Assembly (NCBI RefSeq): GCF_035582795.1
Contig: NC_134366.1
Coordinates: forward strand, 1,438,501 to 1,502,500
Direction: 5' to 3'
DNA length: 64,000 nucleotides
Origin: Mycteria americana
Taxonomy: Eukaryota; Chordata; Aves; Ciconiiformes; Ciconiidae
Shown: positions 44,201-59,200 of the stretch, piece after piece
Position numbering within the stretch: position 1 is the stretch's first letter
Layout of the letters: every line of letters starts with the position of its first letter
Translations under genes and position numbers: made by a program
The notes under the pieces: generated by a model
The model's input: the letters and a program-made list of their open reading frames with translations, nothing else
Database searches by the model: none
What the model was told of the DNA's origin: nothing

Positions 44201-47200
44201 TGGCAGCACAGCTCTGTGATAGACTGGCGCTCCTAACAAGCAGTTGCAACATCATTTTCAATGTTGCTTTCTTTTCCTGTAAGTAGGCATCACAAATTTG
44301 TGGCTATCATATATGTGTGAGTTTTCTATGACATTTAAAGCTCGGGGAGCTCTTTGGTTTTCTAGTCATCAAGAAACTGAAACAGCCAGAGAGGTATTGC
44401 CTCTGAACAAGGCTTGCCGGACTGTTCCTCAAAAAGCCACAGATGTGTGAGCTGAGCCTTGAAAGTGGAAATGCAGATAATGTGGTCTCCGGTAAAAGGC
44501 ATTATTACAGTAAACAGTGACCTTTACCAACCACAGCGTGAAATGCTTTGAGAGGCCTTTGAGTAAGAAAACGAGGCAAATACGGTGAGCTCCTGCTCTG
44601 GCTGCTCTAACCAACCCATCGCTGTTACAGGCCCTGCAGAGTGAGGATTGAATCGCTGTCCATTTAACTGTGTCTATTTCTAATTTTCCTTTATTCTACC
44701 AATGCAGAACTTTAAAAACAGTCTTCATTTTTTACTTCGTTTGCAGGGTGAGACCAACAGAGTGATAGCAGAGCACACACTGAATAAAAATTCATCCCGA
44801 TCCCATTGCATCTTTACTATTTATATTGAGGTAAGAGCTCCAGCCGTTTTTCTAGGGACTCAAATGGCTGAGGATCTCTACACATCTGTTTTTTACTGTA
44901 TTTCAGTTTGGTCTACTGTTAAGTACAGTGTATATTCTTTTCCCCCTCAGTCTCGTTTCAGAGCTTTCTCAGATGTCAAACGCGTTAACTCTAAAATCAA
45001 CTTAATAGATCTGGCAGGCTCAGAGAGACTGAGCAAGACTGGAGTAAGTAATGGAAGAAATATTTCAGTCCATGGTGAAGAGTCCAGTAATCAACATGGG
45101 GGAGGTGAAATTACGGGGTTTCCCCACAACAGAATTCAGCCTGCGACAAATAGGAGAGACTGTGACAAATTGAAGGCCACATTAACACATCAGAGGGTGC
45201 TCAGTTGTTTGCAGCTGCTGTGTATCGCTTCTAAGTCCACGTATATGTGACTCCCATCCTGCACGTGCCTTCCAACCTGACCCAGAGTCAGTTAGTTTAT
45301 CTGACTCTATCATTTCTCCGCAAAAGAAAGGGCCAGAGCCATCAACTATTAAGACAAAGAACCTCTGATTTTCCTCTTCATTCCGTGACTGACAGTGCAA
45401 ATCCCCCACTTCTGGTCACAGCAGGCAAACTCTTGAAACTTTCTTAGAGCATTAGGGCTCAATAACTGAAAGCTCCTCAGGTCCCCTGGGACATTCTGTA
45501 GTGATCAGAATAGAAATCCCATCAGCCCTCTGACAAATACATAATTTACCCTTTGGGAAGGAAAGCCAGCGGTCCTGGTAGACTGAGAATGAAAAACTGA
45601 GGTCTCTGAAAACTTGTTTTCAAACTGAGGGAAGCTCTAGATCACGAATTTATTGGGTCTGAATCAGATCCTTACCCTCGCAGTCCAGCAGAGTTGTACC
45701 CTCAGTAAGGAATATGCTCGCTTCTGCGGTTCGGCCAGAAACACGTGTTCTGGAAGCTTTGCCTTTTGATCTTCGTTACAGTCTGAAGGACAGGTTCTGA
45801 AAGAAGCCACGTACATCAACAAGTCTCTGTCGTTCCTTGAGCAAATCATCATTGCCCTGGCTGATCCTAAGAGGGACCACATCCCCTTCCGGCAGAGCAA
45901 GCTCACTCACGTTCTCAAGGACTCGCTAGGTAAGAGCTGTGGATTACAACGGCCCCACATAGTTCCTAGAAAACAGTGTTGTTTCAGTGAGCATACCAAG
46001 TCCTAAGGCCATAACATATAAACACATGGAACTAATTCGTTATTCAAAGGATATCTGTTTTTTCTCATCAAATAAAACAGCGGGCGCAGGACACAGTACA
46101 AAGCCCACACTGATCAAGCCAGTAGAAATTCACAAAGCCTTAGTTAGAATACTTTAAAAAACTACCACCAAAAAAAAAACCCCCCAGCATGTTACAAGCC
46201 TTTTCAGATGCTCCTGCTTTAGCATCAGGCTACAGATGATAAACCCAAAGCTGTGGTGCATCGTGAATCCACAGGAAAGGCTTATGCTCTTGGAATGCAG
46301 GCTGGAGACATGGGAGGAGAAAGCAGCTGACAACAGGCTGTAGACGTTTGTGTGGAGTCACCGAAGTCGTCAGAAATGAGAGTGACGTTTGAGGCATTCC
46401 GAGCACAAGTCTTGTGTTGCTTTTAGGAAAGGCAGTGACTATGTCCTGCCAGGTTCCCTGCTGTTAGATTTAGGCCAAGGGTTTTTAAAATCCTCTGCTC
46501 CGGTTTTTCCCGATTTCAGGCTTTCACAGTTTGTGTTTCCATCTTCTTACTGCATCATCGCCACATGAGAAACACATTTTACCTTTATTCTTAAGTCAGT
46601 CTGTGCCACTGTGTTTCTGGGAACTTTAGAGGGACAGTTACAAACTGGCTGTGTTCTTTGTCCTTTCTTTTTCTCTATTTTAGTCAGCACATAATATAAT
46701 ACATTCCAGAAAATGAAACAAAACCCCCCAAATTATATTATTTGCCCTTTTTTTAATTTATTTTTTTTTCCAGGGGGAAACTGCAATACTGTCCTAGTGG
46801 CAAATATCTGTGGGGAAGCTGTGCATGTGGAAGAGACTGTAAGTTGAACTGATTTCTGCAGAATTAAAGTCTTGTTCCTGCTACTGTTGCAATTGGCCAT
46901 AGCGACGTTTAAAGAACAGTCTCTGAAGGGCTATGGCAGGAGTCCCAGAGACTTAAATTAAACATCCTGTCTAATTCCTCACAAACACGGGATAGCTCAT
47001 CTTATCTCAAAGGCTCAGAAAACAGATTGCTCTCCCCAATCTACTTTGTGATGCAAACGGTTGAGTGGTATCTGGCCCGGGGGGGAAAAAGGAGAGCTTG
47101 AAATAGAGCAGGCACAAGCAGCTAAAGTCTAAGCGCACTGGATAGCGTTAATTATTATTGTTGGTTCAGCTCCACAAATGTGTTTGAACGGTACATCACA

Positions 47201-50200
47201 TAATGAGGTCAATGGCGTTGCACCAGTTCACATCAGAGCTGAGCTGCCTTTCTGCTGCTTCAGGAATCAGGAGTAACCTCCTAACAGTAAGGTTTTTTAA
47301 CCCGTGAAATAATCAAATTGGTGAAAGTCTCACTGCGTGAACTGGATCGGCTTAACCACATCTGTAACACAAAGAAGGGAATCACTTTGCTCTTTGCCAA
47401 GAAAGTTTTACGTAGCAAAAAAAAGGTAAAGACAGACGCCTGTTATGCAGTTGTCTTCAAGGCAGAGTTGTTTTTATCATCCTTCTTGTGTTCTGATAGC
47501 GTCTAGAAACTTGTAATATTACTGAGGAGACAGCTGCTATGCTTCGCATCAAGAGGAGGATTTTCAGGCTGCAGGGGCTTACTCTCAGGATACCCAAACT
47601 GCAGGAATTAAGCTTGAAGGCCATTGATGTGTGATTTGGAGTTTTTAGGCTGTAAGTGTTATTTTGATCAGAAATGGGAGTGGGTATTTTTGGGATCACA
47701 GCTCTGGTACACAACGAGCTGTCCACATGCAGAACAGAAAAGACAAAGACACCGTCTGAAGCTGGCTAATCACATAGAAGGCAGTGAGCACGAGAAGATA
47801 CGCTCCTGGAATGAGAAATCCTATACTGCTCCCTGCAGTTAAATAGCTTTTGTATTTCTGCCTTCTGGGATCTGATATGATTAAGTAGTAACAGATTATG
47901 AAAATTATATCCTTGCCAATATCTCTTTCAGTTACTTAAAAACCATGTTTTTCAGTTGTCTTCTCTTCGTTTTGCTACCAGAATGAAATGGATCACAACA
48001 GAGCCAGTCATCAATGAGACATATGACCGAGAGGTATGTAGAGAAGGGGAATGGAAGAAGTCATATTTTCTCAGGTTCATTAATATTTAGGATAATGACC
48101 TTAAAAACCGGAGGGAAATTCAGTAGTTTAATGAATTTAAACCACTCATCAGCCAAGCTGACACTTGCTGAATTTAGGTATATGATAAAACGGATTAGTA
48201 TTAAACTTTTTCATTGGTATTAGTTACCTTGAATATGCTGCAGGCTACAGTCATGCAGATGGTCACATCTTCCCTGACACGTGGTAATTCTTTCAACTGC
48301 ATACATAGGAGTCCTTAATTTTCCCAATAAGATTCACCTCTTAACAGAGATATTATGTTGTGGACTACTCCCCTGGTATGTGGGGAAATCATCTCCAGTC
48401 CTGCAGCTTTACACAGCATTATCCCCATTGCTGCTGGTAACATAACATTTTTGCCACAATTACAAAACTTGTTTAAACAAGGAAATAATTTAAAGAAAAT
48501 GATCATAGTATTTTAGATGTCCTGAGTGCACTTTCACAGCTGAAGCAGAGCTGGCAGCAGTAAACGCTCTATGAATTACTGATAGCCCACAGAACAAGTT
48601 TAGAATGATCTGATCCGGAACACATGTGGTGTGTGAGAACCCTGCTGTATTTCATGGTCTGATCTCGCTGGCAAGCAGAGAAACAGCTGGGGAGTTTCCT
48701 CCAACAGCTTCCAGAAGAAGCTGTGTAACAAACTGTCTTTTCCTCTTCAGTCCCTTTCATTTTTGTTGAGATGTGCGGAGTGGAAAGGAGTAGCCAAAAG
48801 AGCAGTGTTTAAGGAAGCTATTGTGCTTCGATGCTCAACAGGTCACTTAAAAAGCAGCGCAGTATCCAATTCTCACTGAATCTCAAGGAGATTTGTGTCC
48901 CCACACGTTTCTGGAAACACATTCTAAGTAGCGAATGCTTGAAGATATTCCACATTATGGAGAAATTCAATCAAATGCACCACAGGAGACTGCCTCCTCT
49001 ATTAAAGTTAATGTCAGAACTCCTACTGAGTTCAGTAAGGGTCAGAGTGGAAACCTGCATACTTCTTTGCTTTCAAGATAAGATCTCATAGTCCAGAACT
49101 TGATGGCCCCTACAGTACCAGATCAGGAAAGCATCAAATTAAAAAACAGGAGGCCCTTCTTTTGATGGCTTAGGCTGACTCTGCAGGCAGTACACCCAGG
49201 ACACAACAGAAGCTGTCCTGTTGGAAGCTAATCAAAGGCAAAGTGATTTCCAGACTCACTACTTCACTGATGCAAACCTGACAGCAAACCCTGGGGGAGC
49301 TGGTACACAGCTGTGATGTTCCCTAGCAGCCCGTTTCATGCTGCTTTTTGGCAGTTTTTTCTCCAATAGCATTTGGTCATTTGCTCGCCCTTTTGTTTTC
49401 CTGTTAGGGGACAGTGAAGGCTTTGGAGAAGGAGATTACTCTTCTGAAGCAGGAACTGGCCATGCATGACAGCTTGGTAAGGAATAGGCTGCACCGTCTT
49501 AGACGGGACCTAGTTAAGGCTTTGTCATGATCTTTGTTTTGCAGCAGGATCAGTTAACTCAGTGTCCAGTGTGACTGTATTCTTCCTCCTGCTTCCAGCA
49601 CTGTCTTTCTGGGTTTAGGCAAAGCTCTGAAGATCCCACGCAGTGAGACTGTGTTGTACCTTCAGTCCCCATCCACTGTAGATGTGTTTTTCAGGCTCTT
49701 GAAGCCCTTCTCTTATTTGATTGAAATGTGAAGGGGAATGCATTGATTTCAGCATGCTCCCAAGTCCCATGTCCTGTCAACTCAGATGATGAGAAGTCGC
49801 AACGGGAAATTAAACATAAGGCTTCCCTGGGCACTAGAGCAATGTCAGGTGTTCGCCAGACTAGTACTTGCTTAGTTTTTTGTAATTCACTGCTACTCGG
49901 TTGTTCACCTTTTTCCTTAGGTAAATCGTTCTTGGGTGACTTATGACCCTCTGACTGACATCCAGATAGCAGAGATTAAGTCTCAAGTCCATAAATACCT
50001 AAAAGGAGCCATTAATGAAATTGATGTAAGTAGCTTTCTAGTGGAGAAGGACTTATATACTGTTTCCATCCCATTTTACTCCAAGACAGAAGCAATGAAA
50101 ATGTCTTCGGAAGAGTCTGTCTTTAACCCCAAAAGTGCTACAGAACTGTCATTTAATTTTTTTGCACGTTAAGGATTGTCTTCTTGTTTTCATACCATTT

Positions 50201-53200
50201 TTGCTTTTTTGGAAGCTTGAGGAGACTTTTCCTCAGTTTTGAAACTCTTTGAATTGGTTTATTTAGAACTTCTTAAAGAACTAGTGTCAAAGTTTTGCCC
50301 TGCCAATGTCAAACTAAATCTTTGGAAGGTGTGCTGCCAAAATATGTCCAGTCTTTTAGAGACAGGTTCATTAGGGCAGGGTTTCTCAACTTGAAACTAC
50401 CCGTTGACTGCAAAATGATTGCGAAAACAAACAGCAAAAGTTCTGCATACACAAATACTCCTGTGGGGGCAAACAGGAAAACAAACAAAATGTGAGAAAA
50501 TGAAAGTCATAAATGCACGCTCAGAGTTACTGTAAGGTTTTGTTTGGTTGTGAACGGAAGCCACTGTGACAAGAGTGCAGAAGATGCTGGCCGACTGTTT
50601 TCCAAACAGTTAGATAACCCTTTAGTTTAAACGAAACCCTTGAGACACTCCCTCTCATTCCATGTAATTGTTATCTTCTCTCAAAGTCCCTGTTTTCTCC
50701 CTCCAGCAGGCAGGAGTGGAGCGGAATAAGGGCTTACGTGAAGGTGTGTTTTACCTGGCCTGCCAAATGTGATGTGGGTGGGTGCGGAGCAGGGAAGGTA
50801 GAGAAGGACTAAGGAGTTTCACGCAGGGAAGGATGTCTTCAGTGGCACTGAAGAATCTTTTAGAGAGAGGGTTGAGAACAGAGATAGTGCATTTCATAGC
50901 TTGGTCCAGTCTCTTGGACCCTGGGAGAGCTGAGTGCAGATTCCTGCTCAGCTACAGACTGCCCATTACTTATCTGTCCGTGCCTCTGCTCATCATCTCC
51001 AAAACAGAGATAACAGCACGGCTCGACTGCACTGATTTGTTCTCATGGGTAAGAGGGCTAAAGATAGTGCTCTGGCAGTTCCAAGTACTAAGGCAGTCTT
51101 GGGCAGTAGTAAAAAGAGAAGTAGCATCATAATCCACAAGGTCAGTAGATGCCATCTATGTCACATGTAAAATTATTGTAAAAAAGTCATTACCTTGATA
51201 GCTGTGCGCTCCATGGAATTTACCACAGTCTATCAGATTCTTCGCTCTTTAAAAATCTCCTCGGGGTGAGCAATGTATCCAGCCTGACTCTCAAGTGCAG
51301 GATAAAGGTGGCTCTCCTTGAGTGTGCATACCCAGCAAGTGGAAAGCAGAGTCCTCACAATCTGAAATATTTGAATCACTACAGCTGACCACAGCATAGA
51401 AATGCTTACCTGTATCTTCACTGTGTACATCTCTTCCTCAGATAGTGAACATCAGGCAAGTCCAGGAGGTATTTAAGCAGTTCAAACTGATTGTAAGGTA
51501 AGACATCCAAAGTTGATGCATCTCACAGAAAGGTTTAGAGATTCCACCAAGCTTTTGTCTGTGCTATCACACTTCGAATGACATTGGCGAAGAATCATTA
51601 TGAAGTACAGGGCATAACTTGTAACTGAAAACGCAATTCTGGACAAATTCTGCTGGCCTTTGCACAACAGGACTATTGCCTCTAACCTTCCCGTGCTCAT
51701 AAGTCACGTGCAAGGGCTCTTGATGGTAAACGTCATGGGTTAAAAAGTCTGCTTGGCAAATATACCATCACTGAGCATAAACTGTGCAGGATCCCTAGTC
51801 ATGGAGCATATCTCCATGGTGCAAGGCAATCTACAAACAGATCAAAAGAAAAATCTAACCGTAGGATGAGATGATATGAAGCGATCTCACCACGCCAGCA
51901 TCTAAAAGCCATCAGATTTACTTTTTTTTTTAGAGATCATGGCAAAGAAAGGTCAGAAAGCAATGTGGAGGAGCATGATAAGAAGGCTCGGTGGTTATTT
52001 CCAGGGAGGTGGTTTCTGATGTGTGGTGTGGGATGGGAGGAAGCATGAAAGTGGCTATTTGAAAATGTCACCAGCGGATGATGAAAGTTGTTTTTTGGGC
52101 TGAAGGAGGGAAGGTGAATGACAGGCTGGAAAAAAATCCTAAAAATGAGGACAAGCAGCTTCCATGTCATGAAATAGAAGAGAACAAAGAAAAATAAGGA
52201 TACTAGGGCAACCCACCCACTCCCTGCCCCACCAGCCTTTGCAGCACTGGTCTGGCTAGGCGGTAGAGGTTGCTACACACAAGAGTGACATTGGGATATT
52301 GCTGTAGAAAATCTGCCTGCCCTCGAGAAACTTGTGTGAACACGAGTGTCTGTGTACATCATCAGACTGGGCAGTCAGACTTTGCTGGGACCCAAGACCA
52401 AAATGGGTTTCACGGTAAAATTTTGCCTGATTATTATTTTTTTAACTTGGGACTCCTTTTATTGTTCTGAAACAGTGGGCTTTAGTCTTTTTTAACTTCC
52501 AGATTCTGTAACGATTTTCAGTCTCGTATCGTGTATTTAAGCCTACTGATAATGCTTTACTTGTTCCCTTTCAGTGAAAAATCACTGTTTGAAAATCACT
52601 AGGTTAAAGTAAGGTGATGGAACTGAACAGAGGTAATATTATTTGATCTGAACCATTAGAAGGTTGCGCTAAGTATTAAAATAGCCATCAAAAAGCTTCC
52701 ATATCTAAGAGGCCTAAAGGGACATTGTAGAAAAAGAAAGGAAGAGGAGAATGGGAAAAGGTTACAACGGTTATGGGGAAGAATAGAAGGAGCAAGGTGG
52801 GGTGTTTGGGAATGAGATCACAGGTAAAAAATGGCTTTCTTTGGAAATCTGATATTGGCAGGTGTTACGGGTTTTGACATATGAAATACTTCCTCCTTGA
52901 ACACAATGGTAAGGGGCTGTTTTCTCCCCTAGTCAACAGGAGCATGAAGTGGAGGCCAGATTACGAAGCAAGTATGCTCTGATAGACAAAAATGACTTTG
53001 CTGCTGTTGCGGCTGTTCGGAAGGTAATGCCTGGTGCTTGAGCCCTGCCCAGAATCCATCTTAGAATTGGCTCCTTTGCTGCTGAACCTTGACTTGCTTC
53101 AAGGTCTCTACTTTTCCCCATTGAAATCTGAAGCTCGGAAATGTTAATGGGATGAGCGTGTCAAAAAACTCGCACAGAGCAGAGGTGCACCGGTTAACCA

Positions 53201-56200
53201 AGTGGCATTCGTATCAGCAGAGGATTAGGCTCATTATCTGAACAGAATAATTTATTAAATGGGAATGAAGAAAACATTAACTAGAAGGTGACCTGTCTGT
53301 CAATCAGTTGTAGAAGGCAGGGTGAGATCCCCTGCCTCTGCCAAGGTCCCCCTTTTAATCCTTATAATTTCTGGAGCAAAGTAAATGTATCATTTGCAAG
53401 CCGTAAATTCAGATGTGGACTCTAACTTACAGTTTATAATCTATTTTTCATTACTTATTTCCATTTGTGAAATATTTTCTCTCTGAAGTGGTTATTTCCT
53501 TGCCTTGGTTTTACCCAGTACAGCGGATAAAATAATCATTATCTGTTACGCAGAGTCATTTACTTGCCCTGTGGCTTAACCGAAGACGCTTTCAATTTTT
53601 TGGAAGAAAGGCAGAAGGGAAAATGCAAAGTATTTGTATAACAGAGAAGCACATGGTCTCTCACAGGCCTATTCAAGTCTTTATTTAAAGAAGTGGAAAA
53701 CAAACCTGAAACCTGATTTAGGTAGATTTTAGTGCTTAATGGCCCCTCTGTTTTATAGTTGAAGCAATACGAGAGATAGTACAGGAAACATAATTCTCTT
53801 ACGCATCTTCCCTAAATGAAGACTTCTGAAGGTGCCTTTATTTCTGTGACATTAGACCCAAGTTATTCTCCCCCTAAGTGGCTGAAACCTTCGGCATATG
53901 AATTTGAGGATAATTTTGGCCCTATTTTAGTTTACACGTTGTTCTTTTAGATGTGTTTCTCTGAAATACTTGGTAGTGACCGTACAGATTTCTGGATTAG
54001 GTTGTACAACAGGATGGAATAGCTGCTGGGCAAGGGCTGTCTAGCTTTTGTGGTCTAGACAGCTACAGATCTAATGCTTCCTGGTCCATGTTTTATTTCT
54101 TCCTGTTTCCAGGCACGTGCGGTTGATGTGGATGGCCGTTTGGTGCGGGAAGAGGATGGACGGGGTTTTGGGACTAAAATTGCTCCTTTTTCATCCAGAC
54201 GTGGTGGGAAGAAGAAATCCAGGAAAAGCAATAAGCAGCCCAAGTGAGTTGAGTAGCCAGACAGCTCTCCCTTTTCTCTGATAACGTGTCATCGCGGTGA
54301 CCGGATCTGGTCAAGGTGTGATGGGCAGCCCATGGAGGAAGGCAGAGACAAAGCTGGCTGAACGAGTGTGTGGAAGTTTTGTGTTTCCTCAAGGATGACA
54401 TTCCAGCATAGTGCTGGAAGGGTTTGTGGTGTCCTTGTGGCCACCAGCCACACCATCAGGAGGATGTTAGGGGAATGCGTGTGGCCGTCAGGCTCAGCCT
54501 GTGCTAGGGCAGACCTCTATTATGGGGAAGATTTACTGCAAACGGTTTGTCTGTGTGTCTGTTACGGATGACCCAAGACCACGGAGCGCTGTGCAGGGTG
54601 TGAGCTGTGGACACAGAGGGTGGACAGGCTTTGAGCTGAAGGGCTTGCAGCCTGCACGGACAGGGTTAGCCTGTGACGAGAGAGGTGGAGAGTTGAACAC
54701 GCAGGCAGGACAACAGTCCTGTGATGGCGTCAGAAGACACGTTAAACCTGCAGTTTTTCTTTAAAGTGTTAGGTAGAAGGAGATCTGCTAAGTGGAAAGG
54801 AAGGAAGGAACAGTGGAGAGAGGAGCCGATAAGGAGAAGAGATTTTGAGAGGGAAGGGGGAATCAGCAATCAGTACTGGAGCAGAGAAAGATCCTTCAGT
54901 TTATAGAAGTGAGGTCCCTGCATTGGCAGTTTCTACAACTACTTCTGTGGCCAAGAGCATCTGCTTGATTCCTCCCTGCCATTTCCCCAAAGTCCTTCTG
55001 TTAGAGAGGAGGGGAACCACCAAAGCTTTAGTATCCACATGACACGGGGGGACTCCTCTGTGCAGTTCTTTTTTTAGGGAGATGGAAGGAGATTTGGCAA
55101 GCACTTTTCTGTATCTCTTTCAAGTCACACTATCCCCTGCAGACAAGGCTGGTGGTGTTTGTGGAGGTGAGCTGAGGGAGAAGAACAGAGAGCTGGGCTT
55201 GATTTAGATGTGGGGTTAGATCAAATCCTAGGGGATTCAGTTTGTCGGTTCCTCTGAAGGTAAAGAGGGTTATCCTGTCTGCAGGTGTGCCTCAGTCCAG
55301 ACAGGGTGGGACTGTTGTCCTTGTGATCCTTCTCAAGAGAGCTAGTCCAGCTTGGGCTATGTTCTATACTATTTGCTACACAAGGCAGTCCCTCTACTCT
55401 AGGAAGTAAGGATTTGTGAGAACAAGGCTGATCTTATTCCTCGTCAGTAGATATTTCACGGCAATGTCAGACTGCTAGTTTTTGAATCAGCAAAGCTAGC
55501 ACCTGCAGCATGTTTTGGTTCCAGTTTCCTATTATGAAGAAATTGCTCTGGTTCATCTTTTTCCCCCTGTCAGGAAGGAAGGAATCAGGAGTTCTCTTTC
55601 TGGGAGAGATCTGGATGGTTTTTTACCATCAAAAAGTCAGTTAATAATTTCCACCAAGGATCTGGATGTCAAAGAGGGAGCAAGGAACCAGGATACAGCA
55701 AATATTGATGCAGAGCTCTCAAAGCCAGCTCTCGTGGAGGATTCCCAGCGGCCCAGGTAAGCTTTCCCTGTAAGGGAGTATATCCCCTTTGCCAGAGGGT
55801 GGTTTACACCGGAGTGATTGCGTTGTTCCCCTAGTACAACTACCTGCTTCAAAGTAAAGAGGAGAGATTCAGAGATCTTCATTGCTTGGATGCAGAATTG
55901 CGTTGTAGGACAGCAGTGGCTGTACAGACACACTATGTATCAAAGTATGTTGGTGGCGGTCATCTTCTCCATCTGCTTTGAGCTCTGTCCTGACCAGTTG
56001 CTCTATTAAGTGTGAAGTCTCTGAAAATGGCAGCACTCTTCACCCTCTGGTTAGTAGTAAAAGCCCAGAGAGACCTCATGTCCAGCCACAAATCCCCACA
56101 CTCTCGTGGAAATGGGTCAATAGCTGCACAAGATCATGGCAGGAGATGCCGTATCAAGACAGAAGAGTGGAGAGTGGTCAAAAATGCAGCAATGTGCCAA

Positions 56201-59200
56201 TCATCTGCTTGTACCACGACAAGAGTTTAACATGGGAGGGCAGCACTGACTTGCATTTCATTTTGGATGGCGTTGATGGGGTAAAAAATGCTAAGGCTAC
56301 TAAGACCGAGGACTCTTTCCAGAAGGATGCTCTCAACAGCATGAAGCTGTGTTCAACTCACAGGAGCTCAGCCAGGACCCCACACAAACCAGTCTGGACA
56401 CCACTTTTCCCATCACCAGCCATCTTTTCTTGCTGAGAGCTCTCAAGCTAGAAGTGACGCAGCTCCGAAGTATTGTGAGCACCTCTGTTGGCTGTGTTGT
56501 AGATGACCGGTCCTTGCTTGTTCCTGCCACCCAGGGAGAGCATCGCAGTGAAGCCATCCCAGAATTTACTCCTGAAGCACCTTAACACGTTAACGTGTTC
56601 CTCCATGTCCTTTACATGCATTTTAGTATTCTTCTAAAAGTCCTGTGGCTGGCAGGGAAGGCCGCTGCTGCAGCTGCATAAGGCACAACCCAGAGTGCTT
56701 AGTAGCTCGGTAGCTGGCTGTCAAAGCTGCAGCTGTGGCAGTCTGCCCAGTGGCCGTTGTTTACAGCACTTTGCCAGCGGTTTGGCACGGAAAGCAGTCT
56801 CACGCAGCCTTTGAGGAGTTTGAAAAATGCCCTTAAGAGGTCAATCAGGGGAAGGCAGTAGGCAGAGTTTTGCTTTGACCAGTCTGGACTGAGGAATGTG
56901 GAGACTTTTTGCCACCTTCTGCTACCAGATCCAGCCCGCTCACCAAGAACAACCTTAGGCAGCACAGAGCAGCATCCATGGGAGTGTGACCTTCTCCTGA
57001 GGGACTCTCCTCTTGCCCAGTGTGGTTTGTGTTGAAGTAAGAGCTGGTGTTCATGGGGGCACGTTTGCATCAAAGCCATTTCATAGAAAAGTGAGGATTG
57101 ACACATGCCACTTTGAATTCAGTCTTTCTAAATAGGCAAGACTTAAAAGCCATGGGCAGCAGCATTGTAGAGCTGTCCAACGCACGCAGCTATGGGGTTT
57201 GGTTGGCAGAGGTGCTGGTCTGTGCTGGGAATCCAGTGAGGAAAGAGCAAAGGCTTTTCTGTTTAACAATAGGGAAGAACAGTATTAATTATTTTTCTGA
57301 AAATTCAGACCATTAAAGGTCCAGTTTCCAGGGAAGACTCAATTCTCAGGCATCTCCTGAGGAATGTGGTTTCTATGTAAATAGCTCTTTCTTCTGGGAG
57401 TAGTATGGAGGGGGGGAAAGGGATGTGGAGGTTGGCACAGAGATGGTACCAGGGTGCAGCTAGCACAGCGAGATCCTCAAAGAGCCCATTGAAATACCAT
57501 CCACAAACCTCCGCTATGGCCACTCCCATGAACTGTGTCACGCTGCAGGGCAGAACAAACTGACCTCCCCACGTTTGCGTGCATTTTCTTTGAATTCTGT
57601 TGCAGCTCCCCTCCATCCAAGCCAGTGGCATTTGAGCAGTTTAAGGAGGAGTGCGGAAGTGAGATCAGCCGGATCTTTAAAGAGAACAAAAGCATCCTCC
57701 TTGCCAGGAAGAAGAGAAGCAGTACAGTAGCGCAGAGGATCAACTTCATCAAGCGTGAGATGGAGGGCATCAGAACGGCTCTGGAGGCTCAGAAGCAGGA
57801 GCGGTGGCAGCAGGGTAAGTCACCGTGTGGAGACTGGCCAGCGAGAATCTGACAGAAGAAGGGAGCCGCTGGTTTCAAAGCGGTTCTGGTGGTGAGACCA
57901 CTAGACCACCACTGCTGCTTGCCAGGGCAGTGGGGCAGGCTGGGCTTTATGCCCTAGCTCTGCAGCTGGCCTTGTGGTTTGCCACCTGATTCCTCCACCT
58001 GAGTCCTCCACACTTCAGCCTCATTAGTCATGCTACTTAGGCTTTACGCTAGTGAGGTGAGCTGCAGTCAGATTGATTCCTCACCCCAGGCTTTGATGGA
58101 TTAGGCAGCGTACTGCTGACAAATGCAGGTCAGTACAGTGCAGAAATCACAGAATCACAGACTCACAGAATCGCATAGGTTGGAAAAGACCTTGAAGATC
58201 ATCGAGTCCAACCGTAAACCTAACACTGCCAAGCCCACCACTACCCCATGTCCCTGAGCACCTCATCCACACGGCTTTTAAATACCCCCAGGGATGGGGA
58301 CTCCACCACTGCCCTGGGCAGCCTGGTCCAGTGCTGGACAACCCTTTCAGTGAAGTAAAATTTCCTCATATCCAGTCTAACCCTCCCCTGGCACAACTTG
58401 AGGCCATTTCCTCTCGTCCTGTCACTTGTTACCTGGGAGAAGAGACCGACCCCACCTCTCTACCCCCTCCTTTCAGGCAGTTGTAGAGAGCGATGAGGTC
58501 TCCCCTCAGCCTCCTTTTCTCCAGGCTGAACAACCCCAGGTCCCTCAGCCGCTCCCCATCAGCCTTGTGCTCCAGACCCTTCCCCAGCTCTGTTGCCCTT
58601 CTCTGGACACGCTCCAGCCCCTCAATGTCTCTCTTGTGGTGAGGGGCCCAACACTGAACACAGCATTCGAGGTGCGGCCTCACCAGCGCCGAGCACAGGG
58701 GCACGGTCACTGCCCTGCTCCTGCTGGCCACACTATTGCTGATACAAGCCAGGATGCTGTTGGCTTTCTTGGCCACCTGGGCACACTGCTGGCTCATGTT
58801 CAGGTGGCTGTCGACCAACACGCCCAGGTGTTATAAACTGATTTGAGGGAAACCAAGAACAAGAGATGTTTATCATAGGGAAGTAGCCTTGGCTTAACTG
58901 ACCCCAAAGGGCTGACCAGCCCTTTGTCTCAAAAACCCTTACCATGGCTGCCCAGGGAGTTTCTCAGTAGAAGCCATAAAAGCCCAGCAGGCTGTCATGT
59001 GGGTGTCTTTCTGCAGAGCCCGGTCCCTCCTCCTCATCTGCACATGTCCCAGTTCGGGGAGGACTGATGCCTGAGCGGGTTCAGGAGTTCAGCAGTGATT
59101 TCTGTCCCACACCACTCCAACACTGTATTTGGAGAAGGCATGTCTAAGGAAATGTCAGTTGTGTGGTTAACCTCAGTATAACTGGGTAACTACCGTGTGG

